Shown here: one piece after another, positions 28,447-37,106 of the stretch
Numbering within the stretch: position 1 is the stretch's first letter
Layout of the letters: every line of letters starts with the position of its first letter
Source of the DNA: Zhongshania sp.
GTDB lineage: Bacteria; Pseudomonadota; Gammaproteobacteria; Pseudomonadales; Spongiibacteraceae
Assembly: GCF_029212375.1 (NCBI RefSeq)
Contig: NZ_JARGNU010000001.1
Location: 248,001-312,000, forward strand
Length of the DNA stretch: 64,000 bases
Reading direction: 5' to 3'
The notes under the pieces: generated by a model
What the model was told of the DNA's origin: nothing
What the model saw: the letters and a program-made list of their open reading frames with translations, nothing else
Database searches by the model: none
Translations under genes and position numbers: made by a program

Positions 28447-28998
28447 TTATTGCTCGCTGCTAGTTCGAAGAACGAACAGATTGGCGGAAGTATTGGGGAT
28501 TGTGGCGGACTCGGAAATGCTTGTGGAAGCGTAGCCAATGGCGCCGGGTGTGGATTCGATCATTTGCAGTAATTGTTGTTCGCTATTCACTACGGTTGGC
28601 GGGATGCCGGTACCGCTGAAAATGAGCCGATCCCATTGTTCGCGCAGCACATAAGGGTAAATTTTGAGTATCGATTTGCAAAATTGTTGATGCAGCGGAT
28701 TTTGGTCGGGTAGTACAAAAACTTTAATCGGCGTTTTGTCGTCCCAGCTCCGCTTGCGAATGGTGAAAATAGCGCGGAGGTTACTGGTGCTGAGTTCGCC
28801 GCTTTGCACATCAGTATTGGTTAGCACCACTACGCCGCTGTCGTTTAACGCGGTATGGAATACCTCGGCATTGCTTGCGCTGAGCATCAAAAATCCCAGG
28901 CAAGCGCCTAGGGAAAATTTTGTTAGCCAAAAGCGGGTGCTGAATTTTGCTAAATTCCGTGTCTTCACTAATCGTCCTGTGACGAGTGCATCCGTCAT
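28447..28998 (-). CDS. Periplasmic PstS-like substrate-binding protein
   Basis: 183 residues from ATG 28998 (an ATG at 29058 would overlap the DUF1499 gene by 47 bp). A signal peptide (ACLGFLMLSASNA|EVF) precedes a small PBP-like domain: LSTSNLRAIFTIRKRSW, VLREQWDRLIFSGTG, and TPGAIGYASTSIS are hallmarks of phosphate-ABC-type binding proteins found outside transport operons. No ABC permease or ATPase is nearby, so it more likely serves as a sensor partner to the porin and GGDEF-EAL protein in the same operon. Confidence 0.78.
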   Translation of the reverse strand: MTDALVTGRLVKTRNLAKFSTRFWLTKFSLGACLGFLMLSASNAEVFHTALNDSGVVVLTNTDVQSGELSTSNLRAIFTIRKRSWDDKTPIKVFVLPDQNPLHQQFCKSILKIYPYVLREQWDRLIFSGTGIPPTVVNSEQQLLQMIESTPGAIGYASTSISESATIPNTSANLFVLRTSSEQ

Positions 28999-29011
28999 AT
29001 GTCTGCCACGT

Positions 29012-29755
29012 TTAGAATTGTGTTGGCGTTGCTGCTTTGGCGATGTCAGTTTGCTCATTTAGGCTGAATGTTTCCAAAAAGGCAGTAATTCGTTGTGCAT
29101 TTGCGCCGAAGTCTCCCTTACCAAGCCGAGACGCAGACCGCAAGTCGATGAGCGCTCCGGCATCGTTAGCTTGTATTTGGATGACAATGTCATCGATAAA
29201 ACCAAACCAAAAGCTGCGAGTTTGCGCTTCAATATGCCCTTTCTGTTGATAATAGACCAGCCATCCCATTTCGCTAGCAATTTTAAAACTTAGATTTTGC
29301 GATTCGACTAGAGATAAAGGGCTTTGGTAGGTTTTTATGTGGGGGTAGGCCTGCTCTTGGAGTGCTATATTCGTACCCATGTAAGTGAGACTGTTATCCG
29401 CTGGGCCGCGTAAATCGGGCGCTTTAAGAAATTTTGGAGGCTGCTGGGTGTTGGTGCTGACGTCATTTATTAGTGGTGCACCAGCCCCGCGAAATAAGCT
29501 AAGGCTAAGAAACAGAATTGCTGGTAAGGCGATAAAGGCAGCGCTATTTAATTTGCGGCGGCCTTGCACGCTTGTGGTGCGGCGGGTAAATAGCGCTGAA
29601 GCACCGATACTAATCAGGCTGAGTAAGCCCGCAAAACTAAAGAGGGTTAAGCCAATTTGATAGTTAATCAGTTCGTAGCGAACGGTGGCGGTACTGAAGC
29701 CGAGAAGCAGAAGCGATATAACTGCAAGATTGAGGGTAAGGCTGGGAATACTCAT
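29012..29755 (-). CDS. DUF1499 membrane protein
   Basis: 247 residues. Three hydrophobic helices in the first ~110 residues, then a soluble DUF1499 domain (~135-235) with the typical FGFIDDIVIQIQAN and DLRSASRLGKGDFGANAQRI. Function unknown. It precedes the binding-protein gene by 13 bp, so it is probably the first gene of the four-gene operon, although a functional link to c-di-GMP signalling is not shown. Confidence 0.8.
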   Translation of the reverse strand: MSIPSLTLNLAVISLLLLGFSTATVRYELINYQIGLTLFSFAGLLSLISIGASALFTRRTTSVQGRRKLNSAAFIALPAILFLSLSLFRGAGAPLINDVSTNTQQPPKFLKAPDLRGPADNSLTYMGTNIALQEQAYPHIKTYQSPLSLVESQNLSFKIASEMGWLVYYQQKGHIEAQTRSFWFGFIDDIVIQIQANDAGALIDLRSASRLGKGDFGANAQRITAFLETFSLNEQTDIAKAATPTQF

Positions 29756-30082
29756 ACTGATACCGATGCTGTTTTTGTAATCTTATCAAAGGGTAACAGG
29801 ATGTTGCTATTTATTTAGTAGGTGTTGATTATACCTAGGTGGGTATCTTTAGTGCGGGCTTTAATTGACAAACTGACGGAATCTGACGCAAAACACAGCC
29901 ATTAAGTCATATGCTGGCGATGAATGTCTATTTTGCGTGAAGTGAGTTGGTAAAAGGGGACACAAATAAGGTGTTACAGCTTAGCCAGTTATGAAGTTTT
30001 CAAGAGTGGTGCATATAATGCGGGAGAGTGGTTGTATTGTGTTTAATATGCATGCTAACAAGTGTTTAAAAAGTGGTAAATC
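29756..30082. other. 327-bp divergent intergenic region, DUF1499 gene and ung
   Basis: No coding frame. A perfect TATAAT at 30014-30019 may be the ung -10 box, with a poor -35. Other signals are ATACC-N6-GGTAT at 29831-29846 and a direct repeat CTGACG at 29873 and 29883, one helical turn apart, which may be operator sites for the leftward operon. Confidence 0.5.
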
Positions 30083-30790
30083 ATGGTAGAGCAGTTGGAT
30101 ACATCTTGGCGAATGCAGCTTGGTGACGAATTTAACGCCAGTTACTTTAAGGCCTTAATGCGCTTTTTACAGGAGCGTGAAGAGGCTGGGGCCAAGGTAT
30201 TGCCGCCGAAATCGCTATGGTTTTCGGCTCTATCGCAAACTCGGTTTGCCGACGTTAAGGTGGTAATTCTTGGGCAAGATCCGTATCACGCGGTGGGCCA
30301 AGCTCATGGTTTGTGCTTTTCGGTGTTGCCGAACGTGAAAATTCCGCCGTCGTTAAAGAATATTTACAAGGAGCTTGAGCGTGATCTTAAAATGCCAATA
30401 CCCATGCACGGGTGTTTAGAAAGCTGGGCTGCGCAGGGGGTGTTACTGCTTAATACCGTGCTTACTGTAGAAGAGGGGCAGGCGGGCGCTCATCAAAATC
30501 GCGGCTGGGAGCATTTTACTGATGCGGTTATCGAAGCCATAAATACCGAGCGCGAGAGGGTGGTATTTATGCTGTGGGGTGCTCAGGCGCAAAAGAAAGG
30601 CGCGAATATAAACGCCCAGCGTCACTTGGTGTTGCAAGCTCCGCATCCCTCGCCCTTGTCTGCTCATCGGGGCTTTCTGGGCTGCGGCCATTTTTCGGCG
30701 GCTAATGCTTACTTGGTCAGCAATGGCGTACAGCCGATAGACTGGCAGCTCATGCAACCATCTGAGCCCGAGTTTCAGCTTACTCCTTAG
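30083..30790 (+). CDS. ung: Uracil-DNA glycosylase, family 1
   Basis: 235 residues. The water-activating loop GQDPYH with Asp66, and the minor-groove loop HPSPLSAHRGF at ~190. Removes uracil from DNA to start base-excision repair. The 3' end overlaps the convergent MerR-type gene by 11 bp. Confidence 0.97.
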   Translation: MVEQLDTSWRMQLGDEFNASYFKALMRFLQEREEAGAKVLPPKSLWFSALSQTRFADVKVVILGQDPYHAVGQAHGLCFSVLPNVKIPPSLKNIYKELERDLKMPIPMHGCLESWAAQGVLLLNTVLTVEEGQAGAHQNRGWEHFTDAVIEAINTERERVVFMLWGAQAQKKGANINAQRHLVLQAPHPSPLSAHRGFLGCGHFSAANAYLVSNGVQPIDWQLMQPSEPEFQLTP

Positions 30791-31613
30791 GCATATCCAC
30801 CATAATGGCTTCCAAGGTGTCGGCCAAAAAGCGGCTTGCGGCAATTTCCATTGCGCGACCAAGCTCGGCATCGACGACTTTTTCGGCGAGTGGCCTAAGA
30901 CGCCAGATTAGCTCGGCAATTTTAGGAAGTTCTTCCTTTGGTGGCAATTTCTGCTCTGCGTAGGGTTCCAGTACGTGTTGGGAAACCAACTTAACAAACT
31001 CATCGGCAACCCTTTGTACATTTCCCCGCATCATTCGCAATATATCCAATAATTCATCTAGTGGAATACCGGTGGCGCAGAGCTCCTCGGCAACTTTAAG
31101 GGTGCTCATGCTCGAAATGCGCATTTGAGTGCCAGAGACGCTGAATAAGCCGAGGTCGTGGGCACTTTTAATCGCCGACGGGGTGAGTTTGGTACCAAAC
31201 ATCTTGGCGAGTTCAGTCATGGCTAAGGTAGTTGGCGCTTCATTGGTCCAAGGCGAGTTAACCGCGGTTTCTATGCCCAGTATTTCACTAAGACCTACAC
31301 CTTCTTCTAAGGCGGCGAGTAATTCCCGAATAGAAGACAGGGTATAGCCTCTGTCTAGTAAATTGGCAATGAGGCGCAATCGCGATAAATGCTGGTTGTT
31401 ATATACCCCCTTGCGGCCATTTAATGCTGGGGGAGGTAGTACGCCGCGGTCTTGGTAAGCGCGTATATTGCGCACGGTGGTATTGGCAGCAATAGCTAAT
31501 TCTTCAACCGAATAGTCGCGCTGCGCTTCCGGTTCGGGGCTTGTCTCGGCAATAGGGCTAACCTGAGGCAGGAGCTGTGCCATGGTTGTGATGGTTTCTT
31601 CGGGGAATTTCAT
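30780..31613 (-). CDS. MerR-family transcriptional regulator with large effector domain
   Basis: 277 residues. A MerR winged HTH at ~35-105 (YSVEELAIAANTTVRNIRAY, GVYNNQHLSRLRLIANLL, GYTLSSIRELL), preceded by an unusual 33-residue N-terminal extension, and followed by ~160 helical residues with no Cys cluster, so it is not a metal sensor. It may bind a lipophilic effector. It is divergent from the TonB receptor gene, which makes it a candidate regulator of the nearby catabolic cluster. ATG 31583 is an alternative start. Confidence 0.85.
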   Translation of the reverse strand: MKFPEETITTMAQLLPQVSPIAETSPEPEAQRDYSVEELAIAANTTVRNIRAYQDRGVLPPPALNGRKGVYNNQHLSRLRLIANLLDRGYTLSSIRELLAALEEGVGLSEILGIETAVNSPWTNEAPTTLAMTELAKMFGTKLTPSAIKSAHDLGLFSVSGTQMRISSMSTLKVAEELCATGIPLDELLDILRMMRGNVQRVADEFVKLVSQHVLEPYAEQKLPPKEELPKIAELIWRLRPLAEKVVDAELGRAMEIAASRFLADTLEAIMVDMPKE

Positions 31614-31713
31614 TGTCGTTGCTATTGCCGTCTCCGCAGTGGTGGGGCTGCAAATGATTGTTGAGGGCTTTGATTCTCACTAAAGCCTGCGCCAATTGCA
31701 ATTAGTGGGGTGA

Positions 31714-31732
31714 TTGACATCGTTAATATGTC
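31714..31732. promoter_or_regulatory. Inverted repeat between the MerR-type gene and the TonB receptor gene
   Basis: GACAT (31716-31720) and ATGTC (31728-31732) are exact reverse complements 7 bp apart in the divergent region. It also includes TTGACA (31714-31719), but without a correctly spaced -10. Possible operator. Confidence 0.3.
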
Positions 31733-31872
31733 GAATCAGCCAATGTTACAGGGCGTTAATGGTGTCAGTGTAAACAAAAAGCTTGACCCAATTATAGTCT
31801 AATATTATTGTTCCATTAATTAATGTTACATAAAATTGCGTCTTATAAGAATAATTGATTAGAGGTTTGTGT

Positions 31873-34347
31873 ATGAGTGCTCGCGCCATCTCAGCAGTGT
31901 GCTGGCCGTTTATTGCATTTACTTTGCCATCGCTAGTGAATGGGGCAATGTTAGAAGAGGTTGTAGTTACGGCCCAGCACCGTACTCAAAGCTTGCAAGA
32001 TGTCCCTGTGTCGGTAAGTGCGATTGGTGGCGACAAAATGATGGAAGCTGGCATTAATCGCATGGAGGATTTGCAGGCATATGTTCCCAATTTAACCGTT
32101 ACCGAGAGTGGTATTAGCACTGATATTTATATTCGGGGTATTGGCACCGGGATGAATCAGGGTTTTGAGCAATCGGTTGGGATGTATGTTGACGGCATTT
32201 ACTATGGTCGTGCACAGCTGGCTCGGGCGCCCTTTCTTGATTTGGCAAGGGTTGAGGTGTTGCGCGGCCCGCAGAATATATTACACGGTAAAAATAGTAT
32301 CGCTGGCGCGGTTAATTTGATTACCGCAGACGCGAGCGAGTATTTTGAAGGGTTATTGTCGACGTTGTACGAACCCAGCTTTGATGAAAAAGTATACGAC
32401 CTAATGTTGTCTGGTCCATTGACTGACAATGTGGGTATGCGCTTCGCTGCGCGTGTTCGAAACTACGGCGGTTTTATGGAGGATTTATTCCAAAATATAG
32501 ATGGCCCGCAATACGATCAGGAAACCTATCGCTTAAAGATTAATTGGCAGGCGTCGGAGGCTACGAAAGTTGCATTGAAAATTGAGCTTGGAAGTTTTGA
32601 CTCGCTAGGTCGCCAAGGTGAGATAATTAATGATGAGCCCTCGACATCAGGTGTGTTTTTGTTTACTGGGCGCACAGAGGCAGAAATTTTAGATAATAGC
32701 CAGTTTCCTGGTGTTGTTAATGTGGATACCGACGAGTCAGTTCGCAATAATTATCAGGATTATAGAACGGCCACTAATGGTAATTACAGTAATAATGACA
32801 CCACCAATTTAACATTAAACCTAAGCAATATTACTGAGGCTGGTCACGAATTTACGGCAATTACCGGCTATCTGCATTATGAGTACAATGATCTCTGTGA
32901 TTGCGATGCCACGCCGGCTGAATTATTCAAGCTTGAGTTGGCTGAAGATTATTCTCAGCTGAGTCAGGAGTTACGTTGGGTTTCGCCAGCGGGTGAAAAT
33001 ATTGAATATATTGGTGGTATTTATTTGCAGCGCAATGAACTCGATTTTCGCGACAAACTGATACAAGATTCTGATGTGGTTGTTCAACTACTTAATGCTG
33101 CAGACTATCTAGAAGCTGGTGCTCGAGGTGATATTGACCCTAATCCGCTAGGTGGTTCGCCTGCTGAGATTCTCGGTATTGGTGATGCTGGCAATGCGGT
33201 GGAAAATATTACCGCACCCCGAACATTTTTAAGCACCTCTAATATTTTTTCGGCGTTTTTACAGGCGACGTTTCATTTTGGTGATGATTGGCGCATGACC
33301 TTGGGTGGTCGCGAAACGCTTGAGAAAAAGACCGGTCGCCGCAAGCTGGATTTGGCAGATCTAGACGGAAATTCTCTGCCCGCGGGCGAAGTTGATACTG
33401 TGGCCGGTATAACCTTTTCAGCTGAACGGCACGACCTGCGCGGCAAGCGCACAGAAAGGTCATTTTCGCCCTTATTGAATTTTCAGTGGGATTATTCTCC
33501 AGACGGCATGGCTTACTTTACCGCTACCAAAGGCGTTAAGGCGGGGGGCTTTGATGCGCGCTCAAATATGTCGCCCAGTGCAGAGCCCACTGCGCGAAAT
33601 CCCGGTGCGGTAGTTGCAAATCAGAGCGTCTTAATAGGCACTTTTGAATATGAGGAAGAAGAGGCAACGAGTTTAGAATTGGGTTTGAAAACGGGATTGC
33701 TCGATGGTGCGGCTGAGATAAATATTGCGGCATTTTATACCCAGTACCAAAATCTGCAGATTAGTATTTTTGACGGAACCCTCGGCTTTAATGTGGGTAA
33801 CGCCAAAGAGGCCGTAACCATGGGGCTAGAAGTGGATGGTCGCTGGCAACTAACAGATTATTTGAGTTTGGGCGGCGCGCTTGCGGTAATGGATTTTGAA
33901 TTTACTGATTTTGAAAATGGTCAGTGCCGGCAAGATCAAGTGCCAACATCGGATAATGGTGTGAACTGTGATTATACTGGTATGAGTAATCAGTACGTTG
34001 CCGATTGGTCGGGAACCTTTTTAATCGGTTATGTAAGGCCTATTAGCCAAACCTTGGGTATTGGTATGGGCTTAGATTTTGTATTCACCGACAAATACAA
34101 TCCGTCTTCAAATTTAGACCCCCGCGTTGAGCAAAGTGGGTTTGTTAAGGTGAATGGTCGTTTGGGTATTGGGGCTATAGATAAGCACTGGGAGTTGGCG
34201 CTGGTTGGTAAAAATCTCACTGACGAAGTGATTATTGTTTATGCCGCCGATACGCCTTTGTCTAAGACTATTTTTGGCGCTACTAGTCATACGGGCTTCT
34301 TAGAGCCGCCTCGCTCAATAGCTATGCAGTTTACCTATCGTATGTAA
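31873..34347 (+). CDS. TonB-dependent outer-membrane receptor
   Basis: 824 residues from ATG 31873, preceded by AGAGG. Signal peptide, then TonB box LEEVVVTAQHR, plug domain (DVPVSVSAIGGDKM, YVPNLTVTESG, GVGMYVDGIYYG-like SVGMYVDGIYYGR, VEVLRGPQN) and a beta barrel. The plug is of the type found in the many receptors of marine and sphingomonad catabolic bacteria rather than a siderophore-specific one. It should import a substrate, possibly lipid or sterol-like, powered by TonB. The last residue is Met, not the usual Phe/Trp. Next to START and monooxygenase genes. Confidence 0.93.
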   Translation: MSARAISAVCWPFIAFTLPSLVNGAMLEEVVVTAQHRTQSLQDVPVSVSAIGGDKMMEAGINRMEDLQAYVPNLTVTESGISTDIYIRGIGTGMNQGFEQSVGMYVDGIYYGRAQLARAPFLDLARVEVLRGPQNILHGKNSIAGAVNLITADASEYFEGLLSTLYEPSFDEKVYDLMLSGPLTDNVGMRFAARVRNYGGFMEDLFQNIDGPQYDQETYRLKINWQASEATKVALKIELGSFDSLGRQGEIINDEPSTSGVFLFTGRTEAEILDNSQFPGVVNVDTDESVRNNYQDYRTATNGNYSNNDTTNLTLNLSNITEAGHEFTAITGYLHYEYNDLCDCDATPAELFKLELAEDYSQLSQELRWVSPAGENIEYIGGIYLQRNELDFRDKLIQDSDVVVQLLNAADYLEAGARGDIDPNPLGGSPAEILGIGDAGNAVENITAPRTFLSTSNIFSAFLQATFHFGDDWRMTLGGRETLEKKTGRRKLDLADLDGNSLPAGEVDTVAGITFSAERHDLRGKRTERSFSPLLNFQWDYSPDGMAYFTATKGVKAGGFDARSNMSPSAEPTARNPGAVVANQSVLIGTFEYEEEEATSLELGLKTGLLDGAAEINIAAFYTQYQNLQISIFDGTLGFNVGNAKEAVTMGLEVDGRWQLTDYLSLGGALAVMDFEFTDFENGQCRQDQVPTSDNGVNCDYTGMSNQYVADWSGTFLIGYVRPISQTLGIGMGLDFVFTDKYNPSSNLDPRVEQSGFVKVNGRLGIGAIDKHWELALVGKNLTDEVIIVYAADTPLSKTIFGATSHTGFLEPPRSIAMQFTYRM

Positions 34348-34354
34348 GTTGGCG

Positions 34355-34375
34355 CAGTGCTGCTAGTCAGCGCTG
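34355..34375 (+). terminator. Hairpin after the TonB receptor gene
   Basis: CAGTGCTG (34355-34362) pairs with CAGCGCTG (34368-34375), one G-U pair, loop 5 nt, eight bases after the stop codon. The following T content is low, so the terminator is weak. Confidence 0.3.
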
Positions 34376-34409
34376 TTGCTCTCGAATTAAATTGATTGGT
34401 GCTGAATTA

Positions 34410-35072
34410 ATGTTAAATCCAAAAAGTATTTTATTATACCTCGGTTTGGTTTTTTTCGCGGGTGTTGCTCATGCTGCCGAATGGGAACTTGCCAAAGACG
34501 CGGATAATATAAAGGTCTTTACTGCGGTGATCGCGGGCTCGGACTACAAGGCTTTTCGTGGTGAAACCATTATTAAGGCGGAGCTTAATCAGCTGATGGC
34601 GGTATTGGATGATACCGCTAATTTTGTGCAGTGGATGTATAACTGCAGGGCGCCGAAACTGCTTTATAAAGCAAGTCTATTGGATCGCTACCAGTACCTG
34701 CAAAATGACTTTCCATGGCCTGCCAAAGACCGCGAGATGATTTTGCGTAATGAAATCAGTCAAGACCCGCAGAGCCGTGTTACAACTGTGAAGTTAAGTT
34801 CGGTCGTCGCTGATAAATTGCCACTGGCGGCCCAGCAATCGCTGCCAAGCGTTGACGGTGTTGTGCGTATGGGTGAGGTTAACGGTTTTTTCGAGTTGAC
34901 TCCCCTGGGCGCTAATCAGACCAAGGTGGTGTTTCAGCTGCATTTAGATCCGGGTGGTGGCTTGCCGTCGGGCTTGGTGAATAGTCAAATTGTCGACAAC
35001 CCTTACGAAACGCTCAAGGCGCTGCGCACGCAAGCGGCACGGCCAAAATACGCTAATTTCAACCCCTTCTGA
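34410..35072 (+). CDS. Secreted START-domain lipid-binding protein
   Basis: 220 residues from ATG 34410. Signal peptide (ILLYLGLVFFAGVAHA|AEWEL) then a START domain whose strand order and motif YLQNDFPWPAKDREMILRNE match bacterial StAR-related proteins that bind sterols or other lipids. Being exported, it could carry a hydrophobic ligand across the periplasm after uptake by the receptor encoded just upstream. Function inferred. TTG 34392 is an unlikely alternative start. Confidence 0.83.
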   Translation: MLNPKSILLYLGLVFFAGVAHAAEWELAKDADNIKVFTAVIAGSDYKAFRGETIIKAELNQLMAVLDDTANFVQWMYNCRAPKLLYKASLLDRYQYLQNDFPWPAKDREMILRNEISQDPQSRVTTVKLSSVVADKLPLAAQQSLPSVDGVVRMGEVNGFFELTPLGANQTKVVFQLHLDPGGGLPSGLVNSQIVDNPYETLKALRTQAARPKYANFNPF

Positions 35073-35166
35073 ATAGCTCGCCTCTAATAGCCGCGGTGGT
35101 GTATTTCGCTATAGCGGCCATTTACTCAACACCTAATTATTTGCTCAATATTCAACCAGAAACACC

Positions 35167-35207
35167 TTGACACTAATTGATGTCGCATATATGATATGCA
35201 TCATATA
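35167..35207 (+). promoter_or_regulatory. Near-consensus promoter with a palindromic operator on the -10 box
   Basis: TTGACA (35167-35172), 17-bp spacer, TATGAT (35190-35195), followed 50 bp later by the hydrolase start. TATATGAT (35188-35195) and ATCATATA (35200-35207) form a perfect 8-bp inverted repeat with a 4-bp centre, covering the -10 box. A repressor dimer bound there would block RNA polymerase. This is the best promoter in the window. Confidence 0.75.
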
Positions 35208-35245
35208 ATGTCTCATAATAAAATGGTTTTAAAAGGGAGTGTGTT

Positions 35246-36112
35246 ATGGAAGGTCGCAACAAAACAATAGTTCAGCCCGTGCGTCGTAATCTAGAATTTA
35301 ACCTACCTAAAGAGCGTATTGGTGATTGGCACGCTGGTGGTGCTCATATCACCCACTTTTTTAATGCCTTATCTATTTTTTTCCCGGACGGGGAGCGATT
35401 TTTTATCGACAGTGTTCGCCACTACCGAGGCCGTATTCAAGATCCCGAATTAAAAGAATCAGTGCGCGGATTTATTGGGCAAGAAGCTATGCACGGGCGC
35501 GAGCATGAAGAGTATAACCAAGCGCTGGTTGATAAAGGCCTGCCCGCAGATCGCTACGGTCGAATTGTTGTGCGTCTACTCGGCTTTTTTACCCGTTTTA
35601 CACCCAAAATATCGCAACTTGCTGGAACAATAGCGCTTGAGCATTTAACTGCGATTTTAGCCAATATGGTGCTTAGTGAGCCTCGTATTCTGAAGAACGC
35701 TGAGCCACGGTTTGCCGCGCTGTGGAAGTGGCATGCACTGGAAGAAACCGAGCACAAAGCCGTTGCCTATGATGTGTTTCAACAGGTAACCGGTGGTGGT
35801 TTATTGGCATACATTCAGCGCTGTACTGCGCTGTTAACGGCAACATTTATTTTTTGGTTGATGGTGATTCCTTTTCATGTCGGTCTCGTGCGTAAAGAGG
35901 GGCAAGCGCTTAATTTACGTGGTTGGCTTGGTGTGATTAATTTTCTATGGGGCTCGCCGGGGGTCCTGCGTCGTACTATTCCCGATTGGCTCGACTACTT
36001 TAAACTAGGTTTTCATCCTTGGGATCACGATAATGCCCACTTCCTTGCAGGTGTCGATGCCTTGGTCACGGAAGTTGATGCTTATGGCGCAGTCGCGGGT
36101 GCGGCAGCATGA
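35246..36112 (+). CDS. PF10118-type metal-dependent hydrolase
   Basis: 288 residues, mostly helical, ferritin-like. Metal-binding candidates are Glu80, His83 and His87 (GQEAMHGREHEEY) and Glu166, Glu169 and His170 (WHALEETEHKAV), plus Glu at ALEHLTA. PF10118 members are called metal-dependent hydrolases, but chemistry is unproven and a di-iron oxygenase is equally possible from the ligand pattern. A hydrophobic helix at ~195-220 suggests membrane association. First gene of the promoter-operator unit; overlaps the next gene by 4 bp (ATGA). Confidence 0.85.
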   Translation: MEGRNKTIVQPVRRNLEFNLPKERIGDWHAGGAHITHFFNALSIFFPDGERFFIDSVRHYRGRIQDPELKESVRGFIGQEAMHGREHEEYNQALVDKGLPADRYGRIVVRLLGFFTRFTPKISQLAGTIALEHLTAILANMVLSEPRILKNAEPRFAALWKWHALEETEHKAVAYDVFQQVTGGGLLAYIQRCTALLTATFIFWLMVIPFHVGLVRKEGQALNLRGWLGVINFLWGSPGVLRRTIPDWLDYFKLGFHPWDHDNAHFLAGVDALVTEVDAYGAVAGAAA

Positions 36113-37098
36113 CAGGTGCTAATGCCCAAAGGGAAGAAAATGACGCGGCGCTTGTGCTGTTTAAGGAGCTAAGTGAACAGTTTCACAAAACCCCGCTAGG
36201 CACAGTGGATCCCGCTTTGGTGCGGGCGTGGCGTTCTAGGACCAGTTTGTGGCAGCGTATGCTGCCATTGTTTGCACTGCAGGCTGGGCTTAAAACGGAA
36301 TATAGTCAGGTTGATGGTCATCAATTGCATTATTGGGTGGGTGGTCTTTTGTCAGGTCCGGTGGTGGTGCTACTGCATGGCTTTGGCTCTAATAAAGAAA
36401 ATTGGGCATTTCTTACCGGTAAATTAGCTAAGAATTACCGCCTGTTGGTTCCGGATCTTCCTGGTTTTGGGCAAAGCGACTTTGTGCCCAGTGCCGATTA
36501 CCATCTTGCTGCACAAGCCGACAGGGTGGCCGCATGGTTGAAGGGCTTAGGTATTGAATGTGCACATTTCGTGGGTAGTTCTATGGGCGGCGCAATCGCT
36601 GCGCAAGTTGCAGCTCGGCACCCAAGTTTAGTCGAGAAGTTGTGCTTAATGAATGCGGTGGGCGCCCCCGGCAAACATCTTACCCAATTGGAAAGTGGGC
36701 TTGCCGCTGGGGTGAATTATTTGGCGCCGACCCGTGCTAAAGACGCGTGGCAATTATTTGCGATTGTCCTGCACCCCCAGCGGCGCTTGCTTGGTCTGCT
36801 TTTTTCATTATTGATGGGCGGGGTAATGAGTCAACGCAAAATACCCAATGATTTTTTGTTTTGCAAATTGGTCGACTCTTTTGCGGATACTTACCGCCAG
36901 TTGCCATCGATCTCTGCGCCAACTTTGGTGTTGTGGGGAGGTTCCGATCAAGTGTTAGATGCGAGCTGTGCCGAGGTGTTTTGCGAACGGATTGCAGGCG
37001 CCAAAGCCATGGTTTTACCTGCAGTTGGTCACCTTCCTATGTTGGAGGTGCCAGGCATTACCGCCCGAGTATTGCACGATTTTTGGCGCGCTAATTAG
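36109..37098 (+). CDS. Alpha/beta-fold hydrolase
   Basis: 329 residues. HGFGSNKENW oxyanion loop, nucleophile Ser158 in GSSMGG, Asp280 (GGSDQVLD) and His308 (VGHLPML) make a full catalytic triad. An esterase/lactonase is expected; beside a Baeyer-Villiger type monooxygenase, hydrolysis of the resulting ester or lactone would be logical. N-terminal ~60 residues are extra. Between the PF10118 and monooxygenase genes. Confidence 0.9.
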   Translation: MTGANAQREENDAALVLFKELSEQFHKTPLGTVDPALVRAWRSRTSLWQRMLPLFALQAGLKTEYSQVDGHQLHYWVGGLLSGPVVVLLHGFGSNKENWAFLTGKLAKNYRLLVPDLPGFGQSDFVPSADYHLAAQADRVAAWLKGLGIECAHFVGSSMGGAIAAQVAARHPSLVEKLCLMNAVGAPGKHLTQLESGLAAGVNYLAPTRAKDAWQLFAIVLHPQRRLLGLLFSLLMGGVMSQRKIPNDFLFCKLVDSFADTYRQLPSISAPTLVLWGGSDQVLDASCAEVFCERIAGAKAMVLPAVGHLPMLEVPGITARVLHDFWRAN

Positions 37099-37106
37099 AA
37101 GCGAGA

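Noticed and set aside
27281-29018. Identical 12-mer CACGTTTAGAAT at the porin/GGDEF-EAL junction (27281-27292) and DUF1499/PBP junction (29007-29018)
   Set aside because: Position is curious, but 12-mers repeat by chance often in 64 kb and neither copy forms a palindrome or known site.
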